Made by a program: the position numbers and the translations under genes | Part shown: positions 1 through 6,778 of the stretch, in pieces | Numbering within the stretch: the stretch's first letter is position 1 | How the letters are laid out: each line of letters starts with the position of its first letter | The notes under the pieces: generated by a model | Databases searched by the model: none | Told to the model about the DNA's origin: nothing | What the model saw: the letters and a program-made list of their open reading frames with translations, nothing else | NCBI RefSeq assembly: GCF_016019935.1 | Contig: NZ_JAECMT010000002.1 | Location: 1 to 64,000, forward strand | Length of the DNA stretch: 64,000 nt | Source: Paenibacillus sp. GSMTC-2017 | Lineage (GTDB): Bacteria; Bacillota; Bacilli; Paenibacillales; Paenibacillaceae | Reading direction: 5' to 3'

Positions 1-32
1 CTTCATTATACATTGAAATCTATATTTGGACT

Positions 33-1367
33 TTAATGAATAGGAGATTTAGATAGCAATCGCTTGATAGAACGATCCGCTTCGCGCAAAATGATACCTC
101 TGTCTATCGTTTTCATAATACCGTTCTCCATGACGATTCGACCGTCAACGATTGTTGTTTCTACATCTGCTCTTGTTGCAGAGTATACGATGCGGGAGAT
201 CGGATCAACATCGTAAGAAGGATACGTATGGAAGTTGTTGAGATTTAAAATAGCAATATCGGCTTTTTTACCCACCTCAATACTTCCGATTTCATCTGCC
301 ATACCAACAGCTTTCGCTCCACCTATCGTTGCCATTTTGAAGACAGTTCTAGCATTCATGGAAGTTGGGCCGTGAATTGGTTTTTGAATAAGTGCGGCAA
401 GTCTCATCTCATTAAACATATCTAAATTGTTGTTGCATGGAGCACCATCAGCACCTAAGCTGACAGAAATACCTTGCTCAAGCAAATCAGGTGTTTCAGC
501 GATTCCAGATGCGAGCTTTAAGTTGGAACCTGGACAATGACTGACGTGCACGCCTTTCTCACGAATGATACGCTTCTCTTCTGCATCAAGCCAAATACAA
601 TGAGCTAATATCAATCTGTTGTTTGCAAGTCCGAGGTGGTCCAGATAGACGACATTTCGCATGCCAGTCTCTGCTTGAACAATTTGAATTTCACCTTGAT
701 TTTCCGATGCATGGGTGTGAACTTTAACTTGATAGTGTTCGGATAGTTTCTGAACTTCACGAAGCAATGTTTCTGTACAGGAAATAACAAATCGAGGTGA
801 AAATGCATACTGGATACGACCGTTGTCATGTCCGTGCCATTTCTCTAGCAGCTCGACGCTTTGTCTGATGGAGTCTGCTGTTTTTTCCTGCAATGCGAGC
901 GGAACTTCTGAACCTTTATCCATCATTACTTTACCCGATAGCGCACGAATACCACTTTGTGCGATAGCTTGAAAGGCGAAATCTGTATGATGCACCGTCT
1001 CCATGTCGACTATCGTTGTTGTTCCGCTTTGAAGTAGCTCTCCAATTCCAAGCATAGCCGAGTAATAAATGGATTCCTCATCATGGGATGCTTCTAGCGG
1101 CCATATCCGTTTTTTCAACCAGTCAAGAAGCTCTAGGTCGTCACCTTTTCCCCGGAACAACGTTTGGCATAAGTGAATATGGGTTTGGACAAAGCCAGGT
1201 ATGACTGTGCGATTTGTTGCATCAAGTACTTTCTCCCCAACTGTTGGCTCTAGGTCTGAACTAATTTCCGTTATTCGTCCGTTCACGACTCGAATATCAC
1301 CCGTAATAATGTCCTCATTTGCATTCATTGTTACGATTTGCGCATTCTTGATAAGTAAATTTGACAT
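33..1367 (-). CDS. Amidohydrolase, purine/nucleoside deaminase-like
   Basis: A 444-residue metal-dependent amidohydrolase of the AtzA/TrzN/MtaD branch (cytosolic). Metal ligands are visible: an HxH pair at H63 and H65, a later histidine in THASEN, another in LAHC and an aspartate in GADGAPC. Length fits the family (430-460 residues). By sequence alone it could be annotated as 5'-deoxyadenosine/S-adenosylhomocysteine deaminase, guanine deaminase or 8-oxoguanine deaminase. The gene stands alone behind a purine riboswitch whose specificity nucleotide is C, which points to guanine or a related purine as signal and possibly substrate. The riboswitch layout suggests ligand switches the gene on, as expected for a catabolic enzyme. 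Family is certain; the substrate is inferred. The ATG start is preceded by an AAGGGGATAG ribosome binding site. Confidence 0.85.
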   Translation of the reverse strand: MSNLLIKNAQIVTMNANEDIITGDIRVVNGRITEISSDLEPTVGEKVLDATNRTVIPGFVQTHIHLCQTLFRGKGDDLELLDWLKKRIWPLEASHDEESIYYSAMLGIGELLQSGTTTIVDMETVHHTDFAFQAIAQSGIRALSGKVMMDKGSEVPLALQEKTADSIRQSVELLEKWHGHDNGRIQYAFSPRFVISCTETLLREVQKLSEHYQVKVHTHASENQGEIQIVQAETGMRNVVYLDHLGLANNRLILAHCIWLDAEEKRIIREKGVHVSHCPGSNLKLASGIAETPDLLEQGISVSLGADGAPCNNNLDMFNEMRLAALIQKPIHGPTSMNARTVFKMATIGGAKAVGMADEIGSIEVGKKADIAILNLNNFHTYPSYDVDPISRIVYSATRADVETTIVDGRIVMENGIMKTIDRGIILREADRSIKRLLSKSPIH

Positions 1368-1396
1368 TGTGCCTATCCCCTTTGTCTGATGAATAT

Positions 1397-1453
1397 AAAA
1401 AAACTAGCTACGAAAAAAATATGCAGTGATAGCACATTTTTTTTCGTAGCTAG
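1397..1453 (-). terminator. Riboswitch-controlled intrinsic terminator
   Basis: On the minus strand a stem of about 21 pairs (arms 1453-1432 and 1424-1404) is followed by seven T (1403-1397). Its 5' arm reuses the 3' strand of aptamer helix P1 (1448-1442) and the end of P3 (1453-1450). Aptamer and terminator therefore cannot both form completely. Confidence 0.88.
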
Positions 1454-1508
1454 AAATTTACGGTTTCTAAGTAGAGACCTTTAACCCAATTGTTAAAGAT
1501 ATACGAAA
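1442..1508 (-). promoter_or_regulatory. Purine riboswitch aptamer, guanine-type (C74)
   Basis: Read on the minus strand: P1 TTTCGTA/TACGAAA (1508-1502 with 1448-1442); P2 CTTTAAC/GTTAAAG (1498-1492 with 1485-1479); L2 ending in GG; J2/3 GTCTCTAC (1478-1471), close to the family's GUUUCUAC; P3 TTAGAAA/TTTCTAG; and L3 CCGTAAA (1463-1457), an exact match to the conserved loop that pairs with L2. The nucleotide before P1 3' (1449) is C, the guanine/hypoxanthine determinant; adenine riboswitches carry U. The preceding position is G where A is usual, and P3 appears one pair longer, so a shifted ligand preference is possible. Confidence 0.9.
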
Positions 1509-1530
1509 GGCTGAATATTCAATTAATTGA

Positions 1531-1559
1531 ATAATAACTTGTGTCAGTTAAGTTGTCAA
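1531..1559 (-). promoter_or_regulatory. Sigma-A promoter of the riboswitch transcript
   Basis: TTGACA (1559-1554), 17-bp spacer, TATTAT (1536-1531), about 20 nt ahead of helix P1. Confidence 0.8.
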
Positions 1560-1701
1560 TAGATGTAACTCGGATCATAAAATTTAGCTAAAACAACGTT
1601 ATTTATCTGCATTACATAAATGCGCGTTATATAAACTCACACAATATTTAGAGTGCTCTATATACTTTATGCTTTATCATATCAAAAGTTTCTTCTTAGA
1701 C

Positions 1702-1743
1702 CTAAACAACCCGTATCAAAATGAATCGATACGGGTTGTTTAG
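1702..1743 (-). terminator. Perfect 16-bp hairpin after the methyltransferase gene
   Basis: Arms 1702-1717 and 1728-1743 are perfectly complementary with a 10-nt loop. It lies 60 nt past the stop of the methyltransferase-like gene. No clear T-run follows on either strand, so it may act as a transcript end or processing signal rather than a classical intrinsic terminator. Confidence 0.6.
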
Positions 1744-1803
1744 ATCGGTTAAATTGTTCTTTGATAAATACGCGTTAGCTAAAACGAAATGCTAGTGTAG
1801 GAT

Positions 1804-3363
1804 CTATACCTCATCACGCAACGAATCAATGAGCTGCAATGCTTCTTCATGATGTGGTTCTAAAACGAGTACTTGCTTTAAATAATCGAGTAGCGCATCC
1901 TCAAGCTCAAGTTCATAGCAACAAATGGCCAGACTATATAGGATGTCGGATGTTTTCGCCCCCTCTTCTGTAGCGACAGATATCTCAAGAAACTGCTTAG
2001 CATCCACAAACAAATCTAACTCGAATAGCAGAAGACCAACTTGCTGTGCTAAAGTATGTTGCTGTTCTATTTGATAATACGAGTTCCACATCTTATGAAT
2101 GCCAAGTTGAATATCCAACTTCTCTTCATCACTAACGTCTAGCGCATGACTAGAAATGGAGGTTATATTATGGATAAAAAATTCCGAGTCATACCCGCCT
2201 AATCGCCAGAATGCCAACAGTTGCCTAGGTTCCATCGTTTCGGAGTGTTGATCTACCCATTCTTTCAAACTAAAGAAATCATCTGGTCCAAAGCGATCGA
2301 TAAACCGCTTATAAGCGAGTTTAGTATTTATGTAGCTAGAAGAGCTTTCCGACATAAACATACAGCCTACATTTAAGTTTTTATAATGATGTTGAGTGAA
2401 AAGTGCTTCTCCACCTTTTTGCTTGATCACAAACTCAATCGCATGATAATTTGCAGTTAATGAGATGCTACCATGATGTATAATCTCAGGCGGTTCAGCA
2501 AATTTCCAGTTATCCAGACGGTGATCGCCTTTATCAGCAGTAATTAATACGAAGCCTTCATGTGACAACTTGTTCAATCGCTCCAAACATGTAAGTCCTA
2601 CCGATGGGAACAGAATATGAGAATCTTCAAGTTCTTGCACATATAAAGTTATCAATTCTGAATAAGGGTAGGTATCATCCTCATATTCGGGTGCTCTGCG
2701 GTATTCATAAGTTAAAGATAATTGCTTTAATGCTTCTGCCGGGTTTAGTAAACTCTGATTATTTGCATAGTCGATGACCACATCACATTCGAAAATATTA
2801 CCGTCGCCAACATAGATCAAGTCTTGCGGAATGCTATCGAAAAAATAGTTAGCCACAATAAGTAACGGTTGCTTAAGATCGCCCTGCTGAATCGTTTCAT
2901 TGGAAACGACCAATTTCAACTCAGAATCATTAACGGCATCAAATATTGCAAAATCAAGTATTCCTTGCTCGATAAATGGCTGTAAGCTAAGATGATTTTT
3001 CCATGCAACAATATTACTTTCAGCAAGATCGGTCATTACGTAACGGAAAGGTGGAAATGGAATCCCGGCATAATCTATGAGCTCGCATAACTTGTTCAAT
3101 ATATGAAAGGCAAGTCGTCCCGCTCCCGCTCCTAACTCTACGATTGTTACGGGTTCAGTATTTTGACCACTTCCTGATCGGTCTTGAAGAAATCCAAAAA
3201 TCATTTCCGCATATGCTGTAGCGATCATCGGATTGCTCGTTATATATTGTGGTACTCCATCATTATTCCAGGCGTTCATGCCTTGTTCTTCATAATAAGC
3301 ACGTTGTAAATCCCAAATTGGTGCTTCACTGAAGCGGAATCTCTGCTTACTCTGTTCTGACAT
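1804..3363 (-). CDS. SAM-dependent methyltransferase (MidA-like) with TPR-like C-terminus
   Basis: A 519-residue cytosolic protein. Motif I of class I methyltransferases (VELGAGAGR) lies near residues 75-85. The spacing and the following long segment recall the MidA/NDUFAF7-type family, which methylates protein side chains. The last ~120 residues are helical with TPR-like periodicity (SLAICCYELELEDALLDYLK). The start is set at the second candidate (MSEQ, 3363) because the upstream TTG (3372) sits directly on the only purine-rich stretch. It is monocistronic. Substrate unknown; the family assignment is from motif and layout, not from a search. Confidence 0.7.
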   Translation of the reverse strand: MSEQSKQRFRFSEAPIWDLQRAYYEEQGMNAWNNDGVPQYITSNPMIATAYAEMIFGFLQDRSGSGQNTEPVTIVELGAGAGRLAFHILNKLCELIDYAGIPFPPFRYVMTDLAESNIVAWKNHLSLQPFIEQGILDFAIFDAVNDSELKLVVSNETIQQGDLKQPLLIVANYFFDSIPQDLIYVGDGNIFECDVVIDYANNQSLLNPAEALKQLSLTYEYRRAPEYEDDTYPYSELITLYVQELEDSHILFPSVGLTCLERLNKLSHEGFVLITADKGDHRLDNWKFAEPPEIIHHGSISLTANYHAIEFVIKQKGGEALFTQHHYKNLNVGCMFMSESSSSYINTKLAYKRFIDRFGPDDFFSLKEWVDQHSETMEPRQLLAFWRLGGYDSEFFIHNITSISSHALDVSDEEKLDIQLGIHKMWNSYYQIEQQHTLAQQVGLLLFELDLFVDAKQFLEISVATEEGAKTSDILYSLAICCYELELEDALLDYLKQVLVLEPHHEEALQLIDSLRDEV

Positions 3364-3561
3364 ATGTTCCAAACCTGCTTTCTAATAATCGGTAAGTGTA
3401 GGGTGGCCCTGTATTCGTTATGTAATTTTCATCACTTGAATCGTACCACATAAATGCGATGTACCCAAACATTGTTGCTTTTGCTTGCGGATAAAAAAGT
3501 TTCTCGTGGGCAACTTAATCATATAAGAATAAAGTTTAGCTTTTGGAGAGGAGGATTTTGA

Positions 3562-3909
3562 TTGTTGCTTGTATACGCAATTGGTCTTTTACTTACAGGG
3601 CTGTTTATAATAAATGCAGTGTTTGCTTATCAAGGTAAACATATTGATCCTGCTTTCTGGTCAACTGTATGGTATCAATTTAAATTGCTCCCGCTCCTGT
3701 TTGCAGCCAATGTGATGATTGGATATGGGATTAAGTTCACTTACAAAACGATGGGATCACTAACATTTTCACTTGTGTTATCAAAAGGTATTGAATTGCT
3801 CGTTTGTGTACTTATCGGCTTCATTTTCCTTAAAGAAGTGCCAAACTGGAAGACAGCAGTTGGATTGATTATCGTTATGGCAGGGGTTTGGATCACAAAG
3901 TTAAAGTAG
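3562..3909 (+). CDS. Small DMT/EamA-like membrane protein
   Basis: A 115-residue, strongly hydrophobic protein with four predicted membrane helices and a C-terminal pattern (FIFLKEVPNWKTAVGLIIVMAG) typical of half-size drug/metabolite transporters, which work as dimers. It starts at TTG (3562), seven bases after GAGGAGG; no ATG fits. It is the only plus-strand gene in its neighbourhood, convergent with the FMN reductase, and shares a terminator with it. Substrate unknown. Confidence 0.7.
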   Translation: MLLVYAIGLLLTGLFIINAVFAYQGKHIDPAFWSTVWYQFKLLPLLFAANVMIGYGIKFTYKTMGSLTFSLVLSKGIELLVCVLIGFIFLKEVPNWKTAVGLIIVMAGVWITKLK

Positions 3910-3913
3910 CAAT

Positions 3914-3952
3914 AAAAAAACGCTTGATCTTTGAGTTATCAAAGTTCAAGCG
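3914..3952. terminator. Bidirectional terminator
   Basis: Stem 3921-3934/3939-3952 (one mismatch, 4-nt loop) between convergent genes. The minus-strand side is followed by seven T, so it mainly ends the FMN reductase transcript. Confidence 0.8.
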
Positions 3953-3979
3953 CTTATTATCTTTGTAAATGCAAATTTG

Positions 3980-4516
3980 TTAAGTACGTACTGTTTTAAG
4001 TGCTCCACTCCATGCAAGTACTTGATCCAGTAATAAGTTTATATTATTGAGATGTAGTGCAGCAGGTTTGAATGTGCTGTAATTTTCGAAGTCTGTAAAT
4101 AATGAAAACGTTGGATGTGTCTTCACATCAGCAACATGAAGCTCACCTAATATACCTCTCAAATGTTCAGCTGCTCGCGCCCCGCCAGTAGAGCCATAAC
4201 TAATGATTCCTGCAGCTTTGTTATTCCACTCATCACGAGCTGAATCTAGTGCGTTCTTTAACACACCAGTAATACTGTGGTTGTACTCAGGTGTAACGAA
4301 AATAAAGCCATCAAGGGAGCTCAATGTCGACTTCCACTTGCCAATTTGATCATCGGTATCAGGGTCACCAAAGAAAGGTAGCTTGTAGTCTGCAATATCT
4401 ACTATTTCGAAGCTAGCATTTTCACGTACATCAGCAATTTCTTTAAGCCAATCTCCCACCTGCGGACTTACGCGTCCCGGTCGTGTGCTTCCTAAAATAA
4501 TACCAATCTTCAACAT
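3980..4516 (-). CDS. NADPH-dependent FMN reductase
   Basis: A 178-residue flavodoxin-fold oxidoreductase. The N-terminus has the FMN phosphate loop GSTRPGR, and TPEYNHSITGVLKNALD is the family's second signature. It reduces FMN, quinones or azo compounds with NAD(P)H in the cytosol. AGGAGG precedes the ATG. It is the last gene of a three-gene operon (5369 to 3980) with two SnoaL-like proteins. Their common promoter matches the motif used by the adjacent ECF41-type sigma factor, suggesting a redox or xenobiotic stress role. Confidence 0.88.
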   Translation of the reverse strand: MLKIGIILGSTRPGRVSPQVGDWLKEIADVRENASFEIVDIADYKLPFFGDPDTDDQIGKWKSTLSSLDGFIFVTPEYNHSITGVLKNALDSARDEWNNKAAGIISYGSTGGARAAEHLRGILGELHVADVKTHPTFSLFTDFENYSTFKPAALHLNNINLLLDQVLAWSGALKTVRT

Positions 4517-4575
4517 ATAAATAGCCTCCTTAGTATAAACCCTAATTTAAGTTTATGATTACATTTTACAAGTAT

Positions 4576-4986
4576 TCACATTTGGTGGCTAGTACCAATC
4601 TGTCTCCACATAGTCATCATATCAATCCAACCGCGATGCTCACTGATTTTACCGTCTTTAACACGATATTGACGATATAAAGTAACATCAATGGAATTTC
4701 CCGTGCCAGCTTTTCCAAAAAACATTCCTCTATGTGTTCCTTTCACTACCATTCGAACAATTACCTTTTCCTCTTGTGCTACCATTTCTTCAATCGTATA
4801 GCTTTTGTCAGGAAAAGCTTCTAAAATTTTTTCGGCAAAGTGTTTTAAGCCTTCTTTTGATTGATAAGAGTGTTCTTGATAATCAGACGAGAGGTAGTGG
4901 TCTGCACTGTCCAAGTTGTTTTGATTCCAAAATGCTTCGATAAACGCAGTCACTATTTCAATATTTTTCTGTTCAATCGTATTCAT
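4576..4986 (-). CDS. SnoaL-like (NTF2-fold) protein, ester cyclase type
   Basis: A 136-residue single-domain protein of the SnoaL/NTF2 superfamily, an alpha+beta cone that binds small hydrophobic ligands. Recognisable features are the N-terminal helix with VTAFIEAFWNQ, the EEMVAQEEKVIVRM strand and the C-terminal EHRGWIDMMTM. The start is the ATG at 4986, eight bases after AAGGAG; the in-frame GTG at 4992 is too close. It is the middle gene of the operon with a shorter paralogue and the FMN reductase. Ligand or reaction unknown. Confidence 0.75.
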   Translation of the reverse strand: MNTIEQKNIEIVTAFIEAFWNQNNLDSADHYLSSDYQEHSYQSKEGLKHFAEKILEAFPDKSYTIEEMVAQEEKVIVRMVVKGTHRGMFFGKAGTGNSIDVTLYRQYRVKDGKISEHRGWIDMMTMWRQIGTSHQM

Positions 4987-5018
4987 AGACACATCTCCTT
5001 ATAATGTAGTTTTGCTAA

Positions 5019-5369
5019 TTATTTTTTTGTTTGAAGTTGAGGCAAAAGAGTAGAAGTGTCAAACCAGCCCCGCTGTTCAACGATTGCACCTTCAACCAAA
5101 TGAAATTCACGGAATTGAGTGATCACTACTGTATTACCTGTAGAAGGGTTTCCCGCAAATAAACCTTTATGAGTAGCTGTCGTTTGAATTATAGCTATTA
5201 TTTTATTTCCCTGCGCTATCAATTCATCTACAATATGTTGATGATCAGGAAACGCCTCTTCGAACTGTTTGGAAAAGAACTGATCCGTTGTAATCAATTG
5301 ATCCCGATTCGTTATAGCTTCGATAAATGTACTCACTGTTTCAGCATTATTCTGTACAACTGTTTTCAT
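5019..5369 (-). CDS. Shortened SnoaL-like paralogue
   Basis: A 116-residue paralogue of the neighbouring SnoaL-like gene, first in the operon. The ends align well (VSTFIEAITNRDQ; IVEQRGWFDTSTL), but about 20 residues are missing after FFSK, where the neighbour carries the YQEHSYQSKEGLKHF region. This is an in-frame internal deletion that removes part of the ligand pocket, so the protein may be structurally compromised or act as a partner of the intact copy. AAGGAG lies nine bases ahead of the ATG. Its promoter is at 5421-5447. Confidence 0.65.
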   Translation of the reverse strand: MKTVVQNNAETVSTFIEAITNRDQLITTDQFFSKQFEEAFPDHQHIVDELIAQGNKIIAIIQTTATHKGLFAGNPSTGNTVVITQFREFHLVEGAIVEQRGWFDTSTLLPQLQTKK

Positions 5370-5420
5370 CTTTGAATTCTCCTTTGTTATATGGTTTTAA
5401 ATAACCCTTCTTACTAGGAT

Positions 5421-5447
5421 GACGGAGCGGGAACATGGAATGTGACC
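5421..5447 (-). promoter_or_regulatory. Putative ECF41 sigma promoter for the SnoaL/FMN-reductase operon
   Basis: GGTCACA (5447-5441), 16-bp spacer, CGTC (5424-5421), about 50 nt before the start at 5369. This is one mismatch from the ECF41 consensus TGTCACA-N16-CGTC and has the same spacing as the promoter of the sigma gene itself. Confidence 0.65.
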
Positions 5448-5470
5448 AATGAGCCAAAGTTATTTAATTA

Positions 5471-5482
5471 GAACGTATGTTC
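5471..5482. promoter_or_regulatory. LexA/DinR-like box 1
   Basis: GAACGTATGTTC fits the GAAC-RNRY-GTTC core of the Bacillus SOS box. It sits about 25 bp upstream of the -35 element of the SnoaL operon. Confidence 0.5.
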
Positions 5483-5672
5483 TGTGTCGGTAAAAACGGC
5501 ATTTTTTCCTTCTCTAAATATGTAATGGAACGATTAATGTTCTATACTATTTTTCCAAAAACACATCAAAATGTGGAGTGTTTAACGTTCATTATCGGAT
5601 TTCGCTACTGAAATTAGAAAATAGTTTGTAAATACGTTTACTGTGTCAATAAATGCCTTTTTGAACGACATG

Positions 5673-5684
5673 GAACATATGTTC
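5673..5684. promoter_or_regulatory. LexA/DinR-like box 2
   Basis: GAACATATGTTC is a perfect palindrome and an exact core SOS box, 202 bp from box 1. No recognisable gene lies between or directly next to it. Apart from the boxes, the ECF promoter and a terminator hairpin, the 5370-5767 gap holds only a 28-codon open frame without a ribosome binding site (from 5525). Confidence 0.5.
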
Positions 5685-5699
5685 TATTTTAGGCAAGAA

Positions 5700-5748
5700 A
5701 GAAGCAGAATCCACTTATTTAACGATTAAATAAATGGTTTCCGCTTCT
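5700..5748 (-). terminator. Hairpin after the ECF sigma gene
   Basis: Imperfect stem closed by AGAAGC/GCTTCT with an inner TTATTTA/TAAATAA helix, starting ~20 nt past the stop. It is followed on the minus strand by a weak T-rich stretch. Confidence 0.55.
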
Positions 5749-5767
5749 CAGATGAACGTAATTTGAT

Positions 5768-6646
5768 TCAATCATTTCCTAAAATGGCTATGTCAACTTG
5801 TTGTAAACGCGTTGGATCGGAGATCAGGTCGAACTCGGCGATTTTTCCGTTTGTTATGGTAAGAGCAAGTACAAATAATAAATGTCCTTGCGGGGCAACA
5901 ATAATACCTACTGAACCATTGATTAACGCTGGACGTGCTAATTTTGCTCGACCGGCTACTTGCTTTGCGACAGCATTCGCACCTTGAATCAGTCCATTTG
6001 ATCCCACAAGTGAGTCATTTCGATCATCTTTGAGCACAACATTAGGATCAAGTACAGCGAGTAAAGCATTGAAATCGCCAGCACGTGATGCAGCTAAAAA
6101 AGCATTAACAAGTTCTTGCTGACGAGCAAGCTCTACTTTTGGAACGCTATCTACTCCTTGCACCCGTTGACGAGCACGGCTCGCGAGTTTTCTAGTTGCG
6201 GCTTCGGAGCGGTCCACGATTGGAGCAATTTCTACAAAAGGGATCGCGAAAATGTCATGAAGCACAAACGCGATACGCTCTGCAGGGTTCAGATTGCCAA
6301 GCACAACAAGAAGTGCAAAACCGACAGAATCTGCGAGTAATGCTTCATGCTCGGGGTCTCCTCCATACTCGCTCTTCATAATCTGTTCAGGAACATGCTC
6401 TCCCATTTGCTCTTCACGCCGAGATTTGTGAGATCTTAGCATATCGAGACATATTCGAGCAGTAACAGTCGTCAGCCAACCTCCTATGTTTTCAACTTGA
6501 CTTGTGTCGGAGCGATTGAAGCGAATCCAAGTTTCCTGTACAGCATCTTCCGCTTCTGTGAGTGATCCTAACATCCGATAGGCTACCCCTTGCAGATGAT
6601 TCCGATAGGCTTCGAATTGTATGGTCACCTCTCTATGTTCAGTCAT
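5768..6646 (-). CDS. ECF41-type (SigJ-like) RNA polymerase sigma factor with SnoaL-like C-terminus
   Basis: A 292-residue sigma factor. Region 2 spans about residues 10-80 (YRMLGSLTEAEDAVQETW) and region 4 about 110-165 (RIAFVLHDIFAIPFVEIAPIV, then SEAATRKLASRARQ). A fused SnoaL-like domain of ~120 residues follows, which in ECF41 factors modulates activity in place of a separate anti-sigma factor. The motif written DGGGK in the family is not conserved here, and the NPDKL-like motif appears as DPTRL. Its own promoter matches the ECF41 consensus, indicating autoregulation. The likely regulon member next door is the SnoaL/SnoaL/FMN-reductase operon. Confidence 0.9.
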   Translation of the reverse strand: MTEHREVTIQFEAYRNHLQGVAYRMLGSLTEAEDAVQETWIRFNRSDTSQVENIGGWLTTVTARICLDMLRSHKSRREEQMGEHVPEQIMKSEYGGDPEHEALLADSVGFALLVVLGNLNPAERIAFVLHDIFAIPFVEIAPIVDRSEAATRKLASRARQRVQGVDSVPKVELARQQELVNAFLAASRAGDFNALLAVLDPNVVLKDDRNDSLVGSNGLIQGANAVAKQVAGRAKLARPALINGSVGIIVAPQGHLLFVLALTITNGKIAEFDLISDPTRLQQVDIAILGND

Positions 6647-6682
6647 AAGTTAATTCCTTTCCTATATGCCTTTATTAATGAT

Positions 6683-6709
6683 GACGTACGAAACGCCGGT
6701 GTTGTGACA
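6683..6709 (-). promoter_or_regulatory. ECF41 autoregulatory promoter
   Basis: TGTCACA (6709-6703), 16-bp spacer, CGTC (6686-6683): an exact match to the reported ECF41 target motif, 37 nt ahead of the sigma factor start. Confidence 0.8.
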
Positions 6710-6724
6710 CAATTAAATTAATAA

Positions 6725-6757
6725 ATACGACAGCCACTAAGTTAGGGGCTGTCGTAT
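6725..6757 (-). terminator. Terminator of the choice-of-anchor protein gene
   Basis: 11-bp stem (6725-6735/6747-6757) 20 nt past the stop, followed on the minus strand by TTTATTAATTT. Confidence 0.75.
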
Positions 6758-6778
6758 CGTTTCATAATAGAATTAATA

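Noticed and set aside
3346..3363. GAACATATGTC at the methyltransferase start as a LexA box
   Set aside because: The second half lacks GTTC; it is formed by the start codon context.
1804..3363. Nodulation or polyketide-type methyltransferase
   Set aside because: Motif layout and C-terminal TPR-like part fit the MidA-like group better, and no biosynthetic neighbours are present.
5525..5611. A 28-codon frame between the two SOS-like boxes
   Set aside because: No Shine-Dalgarno and no recognisable peptide; mentioned only as context for the boxes.
5620..5650. AGTTTGTAAATACGTTTACT as a seventh dif-like site
   Set aside because: The left part resembles the XerD arm only over the first bases and the 11+6+11 layout does not fit.
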